A stretch of DNA of 64,000 bases, taken from Prorocentrum cordatum (lineage: Eukaryota; Sar; Dinophyceae; Prorocentrales; Prorocentraceae). The notes beneath the pieces are model-generated. The model was not told the origin of the DNA. It searched no databases and worked only from the letters and a program-made list of their open reading frames with translations. Both the position numbers and the translations under genes were made by a program. The stretch lies in assembly GCA_963575745.1 (NCBI GenBank), contig CAUYUJ010014328.1, positions 329,853 to 393,852 of the forward strand. Reading direction: 5' to 3'. This document shows positions 12,005 through 24,121 of this stretch, piece by piece (within the stretch, counting starts at the first letter, position 1; the number at the start of each line of letters is the position of its first letter).

Positions 12005-12960
12005 AGCGGCGGTTCCCACGGAAGCGCTCACGCGGCTCACGCGGCGGCGGCTCCCACGGCGGCGGCTCCCACGGCGGCGGCTCCCACGGCGGTTCCCCAG
12101 GCGGCGGTTCACGCAGAGATGGCTACCAAAGAAGCGGCTCCCGCACCCGCGGCAGCGGTTCCCACGGAGGCGGGTCCCAAGGCGGCGGTTCCCGCGGAGG
12201 CGGCTCCCACGGCAGCGGTTCCACTGGGGCGGCTCCCACGGCGGCGGCCCCCAGAGAAGCGGCTACCACGGTGGCGTCTCCCACAGCGGCTCCCACGGCG
12301 GTTCCCAAGGCAGCGGTCGACACGGAAGTGGCTAACCAAAAGGCGGTTTCCGCTCCCACGGCGGCGGTTCCCGATGCTGCGGCTTCCACGGCGGCGCCTC
12401 CCACGGCGGCTGCCAAGGCGGCGGCACACACGGAGGTGGCTACCAAAGAAGCGGCTCCCGCTCCCACGGAAGCGGTTCCCACGGAGGCGGTTCCCGAAAG
12501 CGGCGGTTCCCGCGGAGGCGGTTCCCACGGCGGCGGTTCCACTGGGGCGGCTCCCACAGCGGCGGCTCCACAGCGAATCCTCGAGGCGGGCCCTCCTAGC
12601 TACCACCGCGGCTACCGTGGCGGCGCCTGCCACGGTTGCGGCCCCCACGACGGCGGCTTCACCACGGAGGCCACACGGAGGCGACTCCCACAACATCAGA
12701 TCCCACGGCGGCGGTGCCCACGGAGGCGGCCCCCACGGCGGCGGTTCCCACGGCGGCCTCCCAACGCGGTGGTTCCCACGGCGGCTGATCCCACGGAGGC
12801 GGCTCCCAAGGCGGCTGCTCCCCAAGCGGCTCCCCCGGCGGCGGTTCCCGCAGAGGCGGCCTCCGCGGTGGTTCCCACGGCTGTGGTTCCCACGGCGGCG
12901 GTTTCCACGGCGGCGGCGCCCACTGCAGCGCCTGCCACGGCGGCGGCTCCCGCGCGCGGC
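12005..12960. repeat. 15-bp GC-rich minisatellite (GGCGGCTCCCACGGC)
   Basis: About 950 bp of imperfect 15-base units. In one plus frame it reads Ser-His-Gly-Gly-Gly, in another Pro-Thr-Ala-Ala-Ala, and in a third Arg-rich repeats. All are open because a GC-rich 15-mer lacks stops. A repetitive secreted or wall protein cannot be excluded, but no start context, signal peptide or unique domain supports one. Confidence 0.93.
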
Positions 12961-13211
12961 GGCTCGCACACAAGCGGCTCACACGCGCCCAGGGGCGGTT
13001 CCTGCGGCAGCGATTTTTCCGCGAAGCGGCTCCCACGCGCGTGGCTCCCACGCGCGGCGAGTCCGACGCAAAGCGAAGCGCAAAGTGACCGTGGACGAAC
13101 TGGACGACGACCAGGGGGCGCTCGACCAAGCAGAGGAACGGCTGCTCCCTCGGGCAGTGACTTCGTCGCGGCGGTTCCCACCCTTGGGCGGTGGCGCCCA
13201 TGGGGCAGCAT

Positions 13212-13415
13212 GGCGTCGGTTCCTCTGGGCCTGTCGTGCCTGGGATAGGTCGCTCATGCCTCACTCGCAGGTGCTGCGGCATGCGGCGGTGTGTAGCAAC
13301 ACTGGCCGCAGTGCATTGCGAGGTCCGTTCTGGTGTTTGACACCAGCGTGGTCGGCTCCCCGCCTGTGCCCACGTAGACGTGAATTGTCATTCGACACCC
13401 ACACGACCATGAATC
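13212..13415 (+). repeat. about 205-bp direct repeat, copy 2
   Basis: Second copy of the 11571-11775 sequence. Copy 1 is preceded by, and copy 2 followed by, ATC microsatellite, so the block ATC-copy1-minisatellite-copy2-ATC is roughly symmetrical in layout although the copies are in direct orientation. Confidence 0.85.
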
Positions 13416-13432
13416 ATCATCCTCATCATCAC

Positions 13433-13478
<46 letters not shown>

Positions 13479-13479
13479 G

Positions 13480-13512
<33 letters not shown>

Positions 13513-14120
13513 GCAGCATCATCATACTCATCAGCAGCAGCATCATCAGAATCGGCAGCATCAGCATCATCATCAGCATCATCAGCATCATCAGCATCAG
13601 CACCACCAGCATCATAATCATCAGCAGTATCATCAGCATCAGCATCATCAACATCATCAGCATCAGCACCAACATCATCAGCAGGCCAACATCAGCACCA
13701 TCATCACAAGCATCATCATCAGCATCAGCATCAGCATCAGCAGCAGCATCATCATCGTCACCATCGTCATCAGCACAGCATCAGCATCAGCAGCAGCCAA
13801 ACCATCATCACCATCACCATCAGCATCATCAGATTCATCAGTATCATCATCGCCGTAATCCTCCTTCTCATCATCAGCATCACCATCAGCATCATCCTAA
13901 TCATCACCATCATCATCATTATCATCGTCATCATCATCAGGTTCATGTTCATCTTCATCATCGTCATCATCAGCAGCATCATCATAATCGCCACCACAAT
14001 CAGCATCATCAACATCATCAGCATCATCACCAGCATTACCATCAGTATCATCATCGTCATCAGCATCAACCTCATCATCATCAGCATCATCATCCTCATA
14101 CTCGGCATCATTACCACCAG

Positions 14121-14161
<41 letters not shown>

Positions 14162-14345
14162 ATAACATCATCAGCAGCATCAGCATCAGCATCTTCGTCA
14201 TTATCAGCATCATCGTCATCGTCATCGTCATCAGCATCATCGTCATCAACATCATTATCATCATCAGCATCATCAGCATACAAACCATCATCATCAGCAG
14301 CAGCATCGTCAACATCATCGTCATCGTCGAAATCATCATCAGCAT
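13416..14345. repeat. ATC/AGC compound microsatellite
   Basis: About 930 bp of ATC repeat with AGC, ACC and GTC interruptions. The ORFs are poly-Asp, poly-Ile or poly-Met shadows. Confidence 0.95.
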
Positions 14346-15575
14346 CACCCCTCTCCGTTCCTCCTCGTCTGTCCCTCCACTCCAATGTCTCCGTTCTGCT
14401 CAACTGTCTCCTTTCCATCCCCTGTCCTCCCTATGCATTCCTCTTTATACCCGTTCCCCCCTCAGATGTCCGCTCCCCTCCACTCTCCTCCCCCCCTTCT
14501 CTCCCTCCTCCCCTGGCGGCGCGCCCTGCTTTTGAGCATTCGCAGCAGCTTCGGCTGCCGCAGCTCGTCCGCCGAATCCTCGTTCTCCTCTGCACCGGCA
14601 GCCCGCAGCAGAGGGCCAGGAGGAGGATCGAGGATCCAGGAGGAGCAGCAGCGGATCGAGGATCGAGGATCGAGGATCGAGGAGGAGCAGCAGCAGGAGA
14701 GCGCAGAAGCAGGAGCTGCCTCTGGGGCGGGGGGGACCCCACGCCCCAACCCCTCCGACGGCCTGCCAGAGTTGAGCAATCACCGCTCCCGGCCACAGCA
14801 GAGGGAGGCGCGGCAGCTGGCTGCGTCAGCTCCGGGAGCTGAGCAGACACGAAGCTTCTGGAACAGTGCCTGAGATTGCCTGCTTCGGCGGTGACGCTCT
14901 CACGCTGGAGGGCCCCGCAGTAATGATGGGAACAAACAGTGGCACGAACTTCTTGTAGCTCGGGGGTCCGCGCAGCCTCACCAGATCAGCGCTAGACCCC
15001 CATCCCTGGCGTGCGGAGCGCGCCAGGGGCGGCGCCCGAGGCGCCGCCAGGGGGGCCCAGCGCCCGTGCTGTATGTAAGCCTGTCTGAATGCCTGCTGCC
15101 TGCTGCCACTGACTTTCCTCGCAATCGGGGTCGTATCTGCGGACATCCAGCGCTATGCTGGCTTCCGTCCAGTACTGCAAAAGACAAGGGGCGAAATCTC
15201 AAGCATTCTTGTTGAGTCCTCGGCCCGCTGATCGTGGCACCGTCTGTGCGTCACATTCGATCCGGCGCATTGCTGCCGTTAACTCTTGGCTTCAGCCCAC
15301 TGTAGGTCGGAAGTGGCCACCAGAGCCTATCGCACCGCTACTCGTTTCGACCTCAACTGTCTTTTCTTGGCCCTCGAGGCGGGCTCGTCGGTCGCCGTCG
15401 CCACACGAGGCTTCCGATTTCTGGAATCGCGAGGCGGGGCCACACTCGGCGCGACCGGAGATGCCATGGCTGATGCGCCCGCCAGGCCGCCGTCGGCCCG
15501 CAAGCTGGGGCCGGCTCGCCACGCGGCGGTTCCCCGGCAGGGTGACCGCGCCGGGGGACCGCGGTTCGGGCCCCC
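14346..15575. other. spacer; one short GGATCGA repeat
   Basis: A local repeat of GGATCGA units lies at about 14624-14682. An inverted GGCGCC-rich segment (GCGCCAGGGGCGGCGCC...GGCGCCGCC) lies at 15018-15050. No protein family is recognised in any frame. Confidence 0.55.
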
Positions 15576-15598
15576 GATGGCCCTCCTCTTCTTCTTCT

Positions 15599-15633
<35 letters not shown>

Positions 15634-15681
15634 TTCCTCTGGGGCACCCCCGCTTCCTCCTCCTCCTCCTCCTCTTCTTTT

Positions 15682-15713
<32 letters not shown>

Positions 15714-15730
15714 CTCTTCCTCTGGGGCAC
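15576..15730. repeat. TCC/TTC microsatellite
   Basis: Imperfect TCC repeat, followed by an imperfect duplication of the TCTGGGGCACCCCC motif (15639 and 15721). Confidence 0.9.
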
Positions 15731-15869
15731 CCCCCCATAATCCGCCGACCCCTTGGGATTCATCGGCGTCTGAAATGATCCCCCCTCCCCGAACCCCTCT
15801 CCTGGGAACCCAGTCGGGTCGATTAGGAGGGGGGTGCAAGGGACTGGCCGAAGGCGTCACAAGGGGACA

Positions 15870-16570
15870 GAAGGTTCCAAAACAGCCCAAGAAGGTACCA
15901 AGAGGCCATCCGGACGGTCAAAGAGAGCCACAAGCCGCCGAATGATCAATCCAAAACACCCACGCTGGCCACCAGACGGCCCAAGAGGCCCCAGACGCCT
16001 CAGAAAATCCTCAAGGGGCGTCCCAAGATGGCCTCAAAGAACGAAAGTCGCCACATTACAATAGAAAAACGTACATGTTCAGCACGTTCGCCTCTTGTAC
16101 GTTCACAACGTCCATGACAGCCCAAGAAGCCTCCTGGATCGCCCCAAGACGGCCCAAGAGGTCCCCAGGGGGGGTCCTAGACGACCCAAGAGGCCCCAAG
16201 GCCACTCAAGAAGCCCCAGGACAACCCCAAGAGGGGGCCCAGTGGGGGGAACCCGAACGAACATTTCGAGCCTTCGACCCCAAACCGCCCCCTTGGCTGC
16301 CCCTAGAAGCCCCCAACAGGCTCGCAAAGAGCTCAGAAAAGCCCCAAAAAACTCCCAAGAGGCCTCCCGGAGGCCCCCAAGCAGTTCAAAAAACTGTTTC
16401 CCAAACGCCCCCGAGACGCCTCCCGCACGAGACCCCGTCTGCCATTCGCGTGGCCTCGCAGCCCAGGCGCGGCGGCGGGATGTGCCGAAGGCTACTCTGT
16501 AATCAAAAGATCTCCTATAAGCCCCCAAAAGGCGCCCAAGAGGCCCTCAGAAACAACACGCAACAACCGC
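15870..16570. repeat. degenerate GCCCCAAGAGG short repeat
   Basis: Irregular 9-12-base units (CCCAAGAGGCC and variants), related to 7.86-8.10 kb and 38.99-39.14 kb. P/R/K-rich ORFs through it have no domain content. Confidence 0.75.
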
Positions 16571-16575
16571 CTGTC

Positions 16576-17262
16576 CCCCAAGGGGACAGCGGTGTGGCGT
16601 GAATCTTTTTGCGACCGACACCAAGCCACTTTCGGAATGTATCCTTCCCTGTCCAAAGAGCCAGTGCGCGCAGGGAGGGGACAGGCTGCGTTTCATGGGG
16701 ACTCTGAAGCCATCAGCCCATGTCCTAGGAGGAGTGACCTTTAGAACCTCGCGTCACGAAGCAATGGAAACGGGCAGCCTTTCCTCGAGTTCGACCACAG
16801 GTGGCCGTGGCTTTGCCGCAGGAGTGTCAAAACAAAATGGGATTCGACATCGGGTCCGGGGAAGGGGGTCGAACACGAGGGATCCACTTTTCGCAAAAAT
16901 CCAGACGCCGAAGGAAAGGAAGGAAGAAGGAGAAGGAACATCAAACCCAAAACAATGACGAGGAGGGGGAAAGGACGAAGAAAAACAAACGCAGGAGGAG
17001 GAGGAGGAAGAGGATCGGTAAGCTGAAGCAGTAGCACTGTCACGTGTTCGCTGGGAAATCTAAAACGACCTGGAACGCCTGTGAACGTAGAACATCCGCC
17101 AAACTTGTAGACAACAAGCGCATGACTAGCCCGCGCTCGCGGGGACCTCGCCGTTTGAATGGCGAAGCGCGCGGGATTGGTCAGACGCCTCCCTACCGAG
17201 AGGAAGAGTAGGAGGAAAGAATGGGGGAGGAATTATAATTGGGGGGTTGGAAGCTGCACGAG
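16576..17262. other. spacer without recognisable gene
   Basis: Mixed composition with an A/G-rich stretch at 16895-17030. No gene or RNA is recognised. Confidence 0.55.
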
Positions 17263-17375
17263 GGAAATCACGGTGGCAAAAAGATGCAGATTGCGTGGCA
17301 CTTACTCATCATACAATGAGAAGATATGCGTCGACGCTCGGGCCACACAGCGGCGACGTCTCCTATGTGAGTCGG
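17263..17375 (+). repeat. direct repeat flanking copia remnant, left copy
   Basis: About 110 bp align with 22847-22954 at roughly 80% by eye. The best block is TGCGTCGACGCTCGGGCCA followed by ACAGCGGCGACNTCTCCTAT. On the minus strand it contains a relative of the AACGCAATCT..CTTCTCAT element of 57.4-60.0 kb. Confidence 0.8.
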
Positions 17376-18785
17376 TTTTGTGCGGGCGCTCAAACAACTC
17401 TGGCGGAGAAAAGAGACCAAAGGAAGAAACGAACCAAAACTGTCCAACCACAAACACACACTAGACTCGGCAAGGAAACACCGTCTCGCGCTCGGCATTT
17501 TCTTGGGGCCACACCGATGACGGTATTCGGCGCGAGGTCCATTGCGAAAGATGAGGCGAGCAGGCAACGCGCGCGACTTGTTAACGCCCTCCGTCCGCTC
17601 TAGCGCCCATGATACGATGGCGGGAGCTCGCTCGTGCTCTCAAGAGCACCGCACGAGGATTTCACGCGCGTGAATGATGGCGCGGGCTACCCTGCGCCGC
17701 ATCGCGCGGCGCTGGTGACATCGGGCCGCAGACATGATGCCTGAAAGCCTGTCTAGGGCGCAGGCAAGATAGTGGCCGCGGGCCACGTGAGTCACGAGGC
17801 GGAAGTGTAGTGCCGTGACCCGGTAGGTGGTAGAGGAGATGATGGATGGAGGTAACCCCTGAGGGATGCGCACAGCATTTTGGCACGATCGCCTCGCGAC
17901 CTGTCGGGCGCGCTCCGATCGCGACCGCCGCGGGCGACCCCCTCGCTGGGCGCGCCGGGCTCGGCGCTGCCCCTGGGCGACGGCGGCTGCTGCGGCTCGT
18001 CGGCGCTAGCCGCGCGGAGGGTCGCGCCCGCGCGCCGACGCTTGACCTTCTCCCCAGCCCTGCGGGTCTTCTTATCTTATGTATTCGCATTATGACGCTC
18101 CTTCTTCTTATTATTATTATTCTTCTTCTTCTGAGGGAGGTCAGCGGCGTCGCCCGACGGGGGGGTCATTCTTGTCCAGTTCGGCGCCATCGCAGGCGCC
18201 TTACTGGTCGGCAGCAACCGCGAGTGAGACACGGCTGCCGCGCGGCGTCGGCGCGGAGATGGCGGGCGCGACCGGGAACGGGGAAGCCCTCGAGCCTGAA
18301 CGCGGTCGCATGCAACAGGTGCAGCTGGCGCCGCCCGCCGCGTCTCGTCGGACTGCTGCGCCGGGCGATCCACTTCGCGACCCCCGGCGCTGCGCGGCGG
18401 CGGCGTCATTAGAGGCGCGCCCGGAGGGAAAATCATCACCATTCTTCCGCCGACCGTGGCCCGGGTGCCAGGGGCGGGCGTCTGCGACCACGCCCTTGGC
18501 AAGGCTCGGCCCGCAGTCGATGCGAGGGCCACGTCCCATGACGACGCTACGTCCCCCGTAGAAGACACGGAAGACGAGGGCGCGGATAGCGCGCGGCGAG
18601 GCGGCGGAGGACCCGCGGGCTCTCGCAGCCTCCTCTTAGGCGCGGCGCCGCGCGCACGCGGCAGCGGGCGGCCGCCAGACCAGAGCGCGACGGCGCGCGT
18701 CGAGAGCCAGCGCGCGGGCCCGGCGGCGCGCGAGCCTGCAAACGAAAAATAAAATGGCATAGGCAAAGAAGCAAAGAAAACACTT
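17376..18785. other. GC-rich spacer, possibly 3' part of copia element
   Basis: High-GC sequence between the left direct repeat and the last recognisable copia motif. I could not recognise retroelement motifs or other genes here. ATTATT/CTT runs occur at 18095-18135. Confidence 0.5.
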
Positions 18786-19560
18786 CCCCCTGATCATTTA
18801 TGCTGCTACGGCGATGGCATCGCTGGCGAAAGCCACCAGCCACGTCATGAAGGGCAGATCTATCGACGCTGCTCTTGGTGAGTCCGTCCGCTGTCACGAC
18901 GCGGGTGTCTTCCATGCCCACGGCCCATCGCTGGCTCGTTTTTAGGAGGTCGCGGAGCCGAAGCACACGCGGCAGCAGTGAGTATGCTGTCGGAGGCTTG
19001 GGTCTCGTCGCCGCGACGGCTGCGGCCGATCCCATCGAGTCGAGGAAGAGCTCGATTTACAAGGCGAATGGCTGTTGACCATCCCGTTGGCGACGCGCCG
19101 CTTCAGGGCCGCAGGGCCCCGCCGGCACTTCATGGAGCGCGGTGGCTAGAGCGAGGCAGTGATCTGTTTAGCTGATCGTGGCCACCAGCTCTCCTCTGAA
19201 GGTGCTTCGCGCACCTGTTCTACATGCCCCACGCTGCCAGCCCAGCAAATTACACGCTTGCGTGCCGACGTAAGCTCGATGAGTCCCCGCGTCTCCGGCG
19301 CCCGCGCGCGCAATGGCGGTTCCTCGCGGGGCTCGAACTGCGTCGACGCCCTGGTGGATAGTGAGTACGTTGTGGCGTGGCCTGTGCCCGTCCAACCAGC
19401 GCGTCGAGCTCCCGGGCGCGGCCGCGCGTTGGCGCCGCTGCGCGGCGCTGAAGTCCAACCACGTAGACGCGCAGATCGATTCGGGCGATGAGCGCGAAGG
19501 CCAGAGCCATGAGCAGACTTAGGTTTAGGTCGGCCAGGCTCTCTGGAGCGAGCTCGGAGT
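18786..19560 (-). pseudogene. copia connection/RNase H remnant
   Basis: At about 19360-19520 the minus strand reads LLMALAFALIARIDLRVYVV followed by GLQRR, the copia pattern Y-LLGALAY-TRPDI-V--LQR. At about 18860-18910 another frame reads VVTADGLTKSSVDRSAL, the very conserved LADGLTK motif at the RNase H C-terminus of copia polyproteins. Frames differ and stops intervene. The element probably ends a few hundred bases below 18860 on the minus strand. Confidence 0.6.
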
Positions 19561-19577
19561 TGCGATCGCCAACCAGC

Positions 19578-20270
19578 TCAGCGCCCCTCGTTGGCTTCAC
19601 CGCCGTTGCGCGCGCGGGGGCGACGCGCTTCACAGCGCACGAACATGCGCTCGCAAACGCCCAGCTCACCCTTGCCGACAGCATCCTCTAAACGTTGACG
19701 TAACTTGGCCTTTTCCTGCGGTGATCCCGTGCCTCTTGCCTCGTCGACATGTTTGGTGGCCAGACAGACGCAATCGCCATCCCTGTTTTTGGCGATAAAC
19801 TCGTTGTCGTATAATGTTGGGATGGCTCGGCACATGTAATTGGTGATCTTGGTGAGCTGCACGGACCAGCATATCGGGGCATCTTTGCGCCTGGTGCCCG
19901 GTTTCTCCACGCGGAGAACTTCGTGTGCTGGGTCGCAATTCTCGCGCCACTGCGCTGCGCGTAGGACAGCGACGGCGTCGGAGAGAGCTCAAAGTTGACC
20001 TCGCGTTCATCCTCGCCTGCTGCCTCGGCAAGTTCCTGGCTTCAAGAAGGCCCCGTTGGCGCCCCGCGCATCGATCGCCGATCATCGGCAGGCCACCTCG
20101 GAAGCAATCACGCGCCGGGCCCGTCGCGATGAGGCGCCCGCGCACGCGGCGCTGAGATCGGCGCCGGCGCCCTTGAAACCTTGAAGCCGCGGAGAGTCAG
20201 CCCCGCGCGGATGATCCCAACCCTCCTTGAGATGGGCCTGAATTACTTCGAGCCCATTCCCACTTACCAA
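19578..20270 (-). pseudogene. copia reverse transcriptase remnant
   Basis: A frame ending at 19578 carries EKPGTRRKDAPICWSVQL, then DGDCVCLATKHVDEARGTG. This matches the copia RT pattern of a KxG-DAP segment about 40-50 residues before the catalytic loop, where x-VDD is expected; here the loop reads HVDE, so the second Asp is Glu. Before it, at about 20080-20240 in another frame, SPRLQGFKGA and ASRRARRVIASEVAC look like the N-terminal RT fingers. Several frame changes separate the parts. This is a pseudogene fragment; the family call rests on motif order with the integrase upstream and RNase H downstream. Confidence 0.6.
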
Positions 20271-21370
20271 CCTGCAGTCAAGGATGCTGCGTGCCCCCCA
20301 GCACGGGCGCCGCGATCAGCAGTTGCGGCATACAAAGCACTCGCAATGCCTCGAGCACAGCAGCAACGACGCCTGCGGCGCGCCCTCGAAACTCTTCGGG
20401 GCAGCAAGTCAGCGCCACGCTCGACCACTGCCCTCGGGGTTCCCGCCGCGCAAACCCCGAGGCATGCACAGTGACCATCGGGAACAAGGTTTTTAAACAT
20501 GAGTTTATGCATCTCGTCCGGGGCCAGCTTTGCCACGCAGGAGTTCCCGGCCTCATCAGCGTCGATGGTCTCCGCGGCCTCGAGAGGTGCAGCGCCCACT
20601 TTAAAAGTGCTGGTGGTGCTGGCCCACCACTGAGGGCAGGACTTGCGGCAGTGGGTATGACGGAGCAGGTTGGGCCTCCACCACCCGAGGGTTTCCTCGA
20701 AGGTGACTGATGCTGCGAGCAGCGCATCTTCCATGACCGCTCGTCGGCCGCGCGTTAAGGAGATCCGCCACGCGGTGTCGATAAGGCACTGATCGCTCAA
20801 AGATTATTCGTGGAGCCCCTCCTCCTCCATGGTGGATAGCCCCCCCTCGTCATGTCTGGAATCGTCAGGGCGCGCGCCGGCCTCCGAAGGTCAGCGCCAC
20901 CTCCCCGAGCGCATTCTAATTGGAGCTCGTCTTCCACAAGATCTCCGAAGCACCATCCCGCTACCTCTCCAAATATGCGAAGAAGAACGCAGTTTGCCGC
21001 GGTCGGTCGGGACCTAGGTGCTCGAAGGCTGACCCCGCCAACCTCGCAGCTCCACCAGGCGCCCACTTCGCTATGGCCTGGTCGCCGCCGCGCCGGAACG
21101 AGCCGTCTCGACTATCTGCGGCCGCGATGAGCCCGAGGCATGGGCCGACTCGGACGGCCGCGACGCTGTTGAGATTGAAAACGCTTCTGGCTAAGTACGC
21201 GGGGCTCAAGGCCACAGAGCACTTGTCGGCGGCGACGGCGGCGACCGCGCCCGCGTCGGCAAGGCCAAAACGTTGAAGGCTCTTAGCCGAGGGCTCAGGA
21301 TATGCTGTTCTACCTGCACCCATGCCTGACCCTGTGGCGTAGAATGTTGGCTCGTAAGTCGGTGTACTAA

Positions 21371-22654
21371 TCAGCCGAGGTCCATGGGCCGTCGTGCATC
21401 TCCGAGGCGGCGCATTTGTTCGGCGCCCCGATAGCCGATGCTCACGGCGCCTTGTTGGGCACTCGTCTTGATGACTGCGGCTGGACCGCTCCAACCGCTC
21501 ACGTACTTGGTGGATGGAGCTCGGTAGAAGTCGACCAACTCACCTGGCTTGCAGTCTGGGGTCTGGCCTGCGACTCTGGCGTTGGTCCTGGAGGCTCGGT
21601 TGATACGAGAGATGGCCGAGGATTCTGCGAGTCGTTGCAGCGCGATCTCCCTCTCTTTCAGCTGGCGCGAGTTGCGGGCCACTCCTGCTGCGTCGCCCGG
21701 GAGTGCGAACATGTCCGGCAACGTCCGCGGTCGCCATCAAAATCGCGCGTTGCACGGTGTTGCACCTCCATAGGATATGAGAGTTGCCTGCAAACGCTGC
21801 CTCAGATGGTGGGTCGGGCATGCTGACCCCCAGCCCGTCACGCCGATTCGCGGGTTGCTTGGAGGCGCGACTCCTCGCCCAGTGGGCCGAACTGCGCGGC
21901 AAGGTTCGCGATGTGGTAGGTCACGGCGGCTTCTGGTTGGCCGTTGACCACGCCTTCTTTCGTCATCTCTGCGAGCGGCCCCACCGAGGTCGAGGATGAC
22001 TGCAGCGCATTGTTGAGCGCTGTCCATGTCAGCGGCTAGCACGAGCCAGTCGAGCAAGTCCTGTACCCAGTGGCGGAAAGGATACACGGACTCGCGCTCG
22101 GAACCCATGAAGATGGCTGACGGGATGCGATGGCACCGCGGCCGCCGCCGCCCTGTGGACTGGCCCCACCAGGCACCATGACCGTGAGCCAGAACAGGAC
22201 GGCCACGAAAACCACGATGATGCTGCCAACGAGCGTCAAGATGGAGATCCTCCTCGCGAACGAACAACTGACCAAGATGATGTCTGTGCAGGCGCCTTGG
22301 GATTCGGCCCTGCGCAGGGACGAACGCCATGTCGAAAAGCGGGGCAGCCGTGATGATGCCGTTGTCAACCTCGGTCGAAGCCGAAGTCGGTAAAACTTGC
22401 ACATAGACTTGCAGTGTTCCACTCGGGTGGTGCGCTGTGCTCGAAGAAACAGGCAGCACTATCGCACACGTGCCGAAGCGCGGCGCTAGCCCAAGAAGGG
22501 GTCTCGCAATCATGCCCGACGCGAAGCTGCGGCCAGTGCCTGCGGGGTTGCGATGGGTCGAGGAACGTCGTGGCGCTCCTGTGGGCGATTCGCTCCTCAT
22601 TGCGGTTGCGCCTTCTGCTGTTGCCCTCGCAGTCGCATCGGATGTCCTAGGCAA
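21371..22654 (-). pseudogene. copia integrase remnant
   Basis: The clearest part is the C-terminal region at 21371-21721. It reads KPGELVDFYRAP followed by SGWSGPAAVIK, the pattern by which many copia-like polyproteins end their integrase (a basic GD/GELV-F-R segment, then W-GPA-V). Upstream, a different frame (21737-22654) contains ADMDSAQQCAAVILDLGGA, which resembles the central Asp region of the retroviral integrase core but has lost the expected SDxG context. A frame change lies near 21730. No intact DDE triad can be assembled. Function in a live relative would be insertion of the cDNA into chromosomal DNA; here it is inferred to be dead. Confidence 0.6.
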
Positions 22655-22846
22655 ATTGCCACTTTACTTGCAAAGCAGCTATAAGCACAGGCTACTCAAG
22701 GAATGGAGAGTGGTACCGATGCGGAGATGGAAGTTCGTGCGAATGCGCGTCCACACCGCACTCGTCGCACGTTCCGTGGATCGCGATCGTTCCCAGCCCC
22801 GCTACCAACTAGAATTGCGGGGCTTGGGAACTGAACCAGAGAAAGC

Positions 22847-22954
22847 ATGGCGGCAATCAGATGTAGTTTGAGGGCGGCTTTTACTATTCATACAATAAGA
22901 AGATCTGCGTCGACGCTCGGGCCAAACAGCGGCGACCTCTCCTATTTGAGTCAG
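22847..22954 (+). repeat. direct repeat flanking copia remnant, right copy
   Basis: Copy of 17263-17375. It ends in GAGTCAG directly against a GGA microsatellite. Confidence 0.8.
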
Positions 22955-23490
22955 GGGGAGGAGGAGGAGGAGAGCGAGGAGGAGAGAGGGGAGGAAAAGG
23001 AGGGGAAGGAGGAGGGGGAGGACTGTAGCGGTCAGCGCCAAATCGAAATATCGGATCGATCGGAACGTGCGTCGAGTCGGGCCCATCTGCACGGAGACGG
23101 AATCGAATCGAATCGGCCGCGCCAGGATGCACATCACCGCCATGCAATCATCGAGCCGTTTCTGATCGCCAGAACATCGGAATCAAATCGGATCGATATC
23201 GACTCTGATCGATATTGAGTCTGATCGATCGGGTCGAAACGAACCCCGGGAGACGGAGGCGGAGGAAGTGGAGCCAGGGCATCCTCTCTGGGCGCGGGCG
23301 CCGGCGCCGGCTCCGGCGCCGGCCCCAAAGGAGGCCACTCGCTCTGGCCCGCCGCGGTCCACGCCTCGTCCACAGGGCGCAGGCCCTGCCGCGGGCACGC
23401 GGGCGCTCTGCTTCAGAAAAGCCGCCTGGATTCCAGAAGCGTCGATCCTTCAACCTCGGTCACTGTACCTCCTGCCACAGCCGGGCATGG
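22955..23490. other. GGA tract and GATCGAT-rich spacer
   Basis: GGA repeat at 22957-23020. At 23095-23230 a cluster of GAATCG and GATCGATAT units forms short palindromes (GGATCGATATCGA, CTGATCGATATTGAG). A GCGCCGGCGCCGGC repeat lies at 23288-23320. No gene is recognised. Confidence 0.6.
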
Positions 23491-24042
23491 CCAGAAGAAC
23501 CTCCTCCTCCTCCTACTCCTCATCATCATCATCCTGCTCCTGCTCCTCCTTTTCCTCAAGCACCACCTCGACCCCCTCCTCCTCCTCCCCCTCCTCCTCC
23601 TCCTCCTCCTCTCTCCTCCTCCTCCTCCTCCTGCTCCTCTCCTGCTCATCCTTTCCTTCCTACTCCTTCTCCTTTTCCTCCTTCCTCTTCCTCATCCTCC
23701 TCCTCATCGTCCTCCTCATCGTCCTCCTCATCGTCCTCCTCATCCCCTTCCTCCTCCTCCTCCTCTCCTCCTCCCTCCTCCTCCTCCTCCTCCTCCTCCT
23801 CCTCTTGCTCCTGTCCTGCTCCTCCTTCCTTCCTACTCCTCCTCTTCCTCCTCCCTTCTCCTCCTCCACCTTCCTCCTCCTCCTCCTACCTCCTCCTCCC
23901 CTCCTCCTCCTCCTCCTCCTCCTCCTCCTCCTCCTCCTCATCATCCTCATCCTCATCATCATCGTCGTCGTCGTCATCATCATCATCAGCAGCATCATCA
24001 TCATCAGCATATCAGCATCATCATCTCATCATCATCATCATC

Positions 24043-24121
<79 letters not shown>

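Larger units (their letters stand above)
18786..22654 (-). mobile_element. decayed Ty1/copia-type LTR retrotransposon
   Basis: Reading the minus strand from high to low coordinates gives integrase, then reverse transcriptase, then RNase H, the order diagnostic of Ty1/copia rather than Ty3/gypsy. The domains are spread over several frames with stops between them, so the element is not functional. No gag or protease is recognisable upstream of the integrase. Roughly 110-bp direct repeats at 17263-17375 and 22847-22954 flank the coding remains and may be LTR fragments, though their short length and the missing gag leave that open. Individual domain fragments are listed separately. Confidence 0.75.

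Noticed and set aside
10239-13858. Long plus-strand ORFs (450, 600 and 630 residues)
   Set aside because: They run through TCC and ATC tracts and the 15-bp minisatellite. Openness follows from repeat composition, and overlapping frames are equally open.
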